From contig JAJFIQ010000019.1 in the NCBI GenBank assembly GCA_021774785.1, positions 248,001 to 312,000 on the forward strand: a DNA stretch of 64,000 nt. The letters run 5' to 3'. The stretch's first letter is position 1, and the number at the start of each line of letters is the position of its first letter. This DNA comes from Emcibacter sp. (GTDB taxonomy: Bacteria > Pseudomonadota > Alphaproteobacteria > Sphingomonadales > Emcibacteraceae). Shown here piece by piece: positions 62,939-64,000 of the stretch. A program made the translations under genes and the position numbers. The notes under the pieces were generated by a model. That model was given only the letters and a program-made list of their open reading frames with translations, ran no database searches and was not told where the DNA came from.

Positions 62939-63837
62939 CGGCGCCATCAACAGTTCGCCTTTATGAAGTTGGCCCCCGGGACGGATTGCAAAACGAGCAA
63001 AAAACCGTCCCGACAGAGGTTAAAGTCGCCTTGATCGAACGATTGGCCGATGCAGGCTTTAATAAAATTGAGGCTACAAGTTTTGTCTCCCCGAAATGGG
63101 TGCCACAAATGGCAGACAGCCAACAGGTTATGTCGGGAATTTCCCGTAAAGCAGGCGTGGATTATCCGGTTCTGACACCAAACCTGAAGGGACTGGAAGC
63201 CGCATTAGAGGCTGGGGTAACAGAAGTGGCAATCTTTGGTGCCGCATCGGAAAGCTTTAGCCAGAAGAATATAAACTGTTCTGTGCAGAAGAGTTTGGAA
63301 CGGTTTAAGCCGATCATGGATCGGGCCAGTCAGGAGAATATTGCTGTTCGCGGTTATGTTTCCTGTGTGGTGGGCTGTCCTTATGAGGGTGCTATTGATC
63401 CGGTGGTCGTGGCGGATGTGGCCCATAAGATGCACGACATGGGATGTTATGAAATATCGCTGGGTGATACCATCGGTGTTGGAACACCGATGGATATTTG
63501 TACCATGTTAAACGTTGTTATGGATCAGTTGCCCATCGAAAAATTGGCCCTTCATTGCCATGATACCTATGGTCAGGCCCTGGCCAATATTCTGGCGGGG
63601 CTGGATATGGGGATTTCGGTAATTGACAGTTCTGTAGCAGGTTTGGGTGGTTGTCCCTATGCGGCTGGCGCATCGGGCAATGTGGCAACTGAAGACGTGC
63701 TTTACATGCTGAATGGTATGGGTATTGACACAGGCGTGGATCTTGAAAAAGTGATCGACACAGCCTGGTTTATTTCAGATTTTCTGGGGAGGGCGCCTGA
63801 TTCTAAGGTGGCCGTAGCCCGTGGTAACAAACAATAG
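62935..63837 (+). CDS. Hydroxymethylglutaryl-CoA lyase
   Basis: [76 protein letters not shown]. Confidence 0.95.
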   Translation: MTAPSTVRLYEVGPRDGLQNEQKTVPTEVKVALIERLADAGFNKIEATSFVSPKWVPQMADSQQVMSGISRKAGVDYPVLTPNLKGLEAALEAGVTEVAIFGAASESFSQKNINCSVQKSLERFKPIMDRASQENIAVRGYVSCVVGCPYEGAIDPVVVADVAHKMHDMGCYEISLGDTIGVGTPMDICTMLNVVMDQLPIEKLALHCHDTYGQALANILAGLDMGISVIDSSVAGLGGCPYAAGASGNVATEDVLYMLNGMGIDTGVDLEKVIDTAWFISDFLGRAPDSKVAVARGNKQ

Positions 63838-63852
63838 AAAAGGACCGAAGAG

Positions 63853-64000
63853 ATGGTTTCCTATCCAACATTGAATTTTAATCTAGGTGAAGACATAGAC
63901 ATGCTGAGAGATGCGGTGTCAAGTTTTGCCAGCAAAGAGCTGGCGCCACTTGCAGAAAAAATTGATGCCACCAACACTTTTCCGGAAGGATTTTGGCGCA
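63853..64000 (+). CDS. Acyl-CoA dehydrogenase N-terminus, probable isovaleryl-CoA dehydrogenase (truncated by window)
   Basis: MVSYPTLNFNLGEDIDMLRDAVSSFASKELAPLAEKIDATNTFPEGFWR; end of leucine degradation operon. Confidence 0.82.
   Translation, partial: MVSYPTLNFNLGEDIDMLRDAVSSFASKELAPLAEKIDATNTFPEGFWR

Noticed and set aside
1-64000. Prophage, transposon or defence island
   Set aside because: No transposase, integrase, phage structural, restriction-modification, or known antiphage gene was recognised; the single HNH gene at 9505 sits among housekeeping genes and looks like the common stand-alone alphaproteobacterial type.

Overview
The window is a chromosomal segment that reads like an alphaproteobacterium (moderate GC, Ccr/Mcd/Ecm, CobST, Coq7, GluQ). 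About 60 genes are supported. The main metabolic theme is acyl-CoA and B12-dependent carbon metabolism. It includes an ethylmalonyl-CoA pathway block (mcd-ccr divergent from ecm), methylmalonyl-CoA mutase with a MeaB GTPase, cobaltochelatase CobS/CobT, an ETF/3-hydroxyacyl-CoA dehydrogenase operon, and a leucine/isovalerate degradation operon (mccB, hydratase, mccA, HMG-CoA lyase, start of an acyl-CoA dehydrogenase). Other content includes a Cus/Czc-like heavy-metal RND operon with a small Cys/His/Met-rich secreted protein, a tRNA-Leu(CAA) followed by decayed coding sequence, an ECF sigma factor operon, tandem DUF885 genes, and an isolated NeuB-like plus DegT aminotransferase pair. The most unusual locus is 56.1-58.4 kb. 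A short Sec-type secreted peptide made of eight Asn-Pro-Cys repeats is followed by a strong hairpin and then by two different oxygenase-type genes: a TIGR02466-like 2OG-Fe(II) oxygenase and a TPR-aspartyl/asparaginyl beta-hydroxylase. I propose this as a candidate RiPP-like or metal-binding peptide system. All functional names come from reading the protein sequences; no database search was run.
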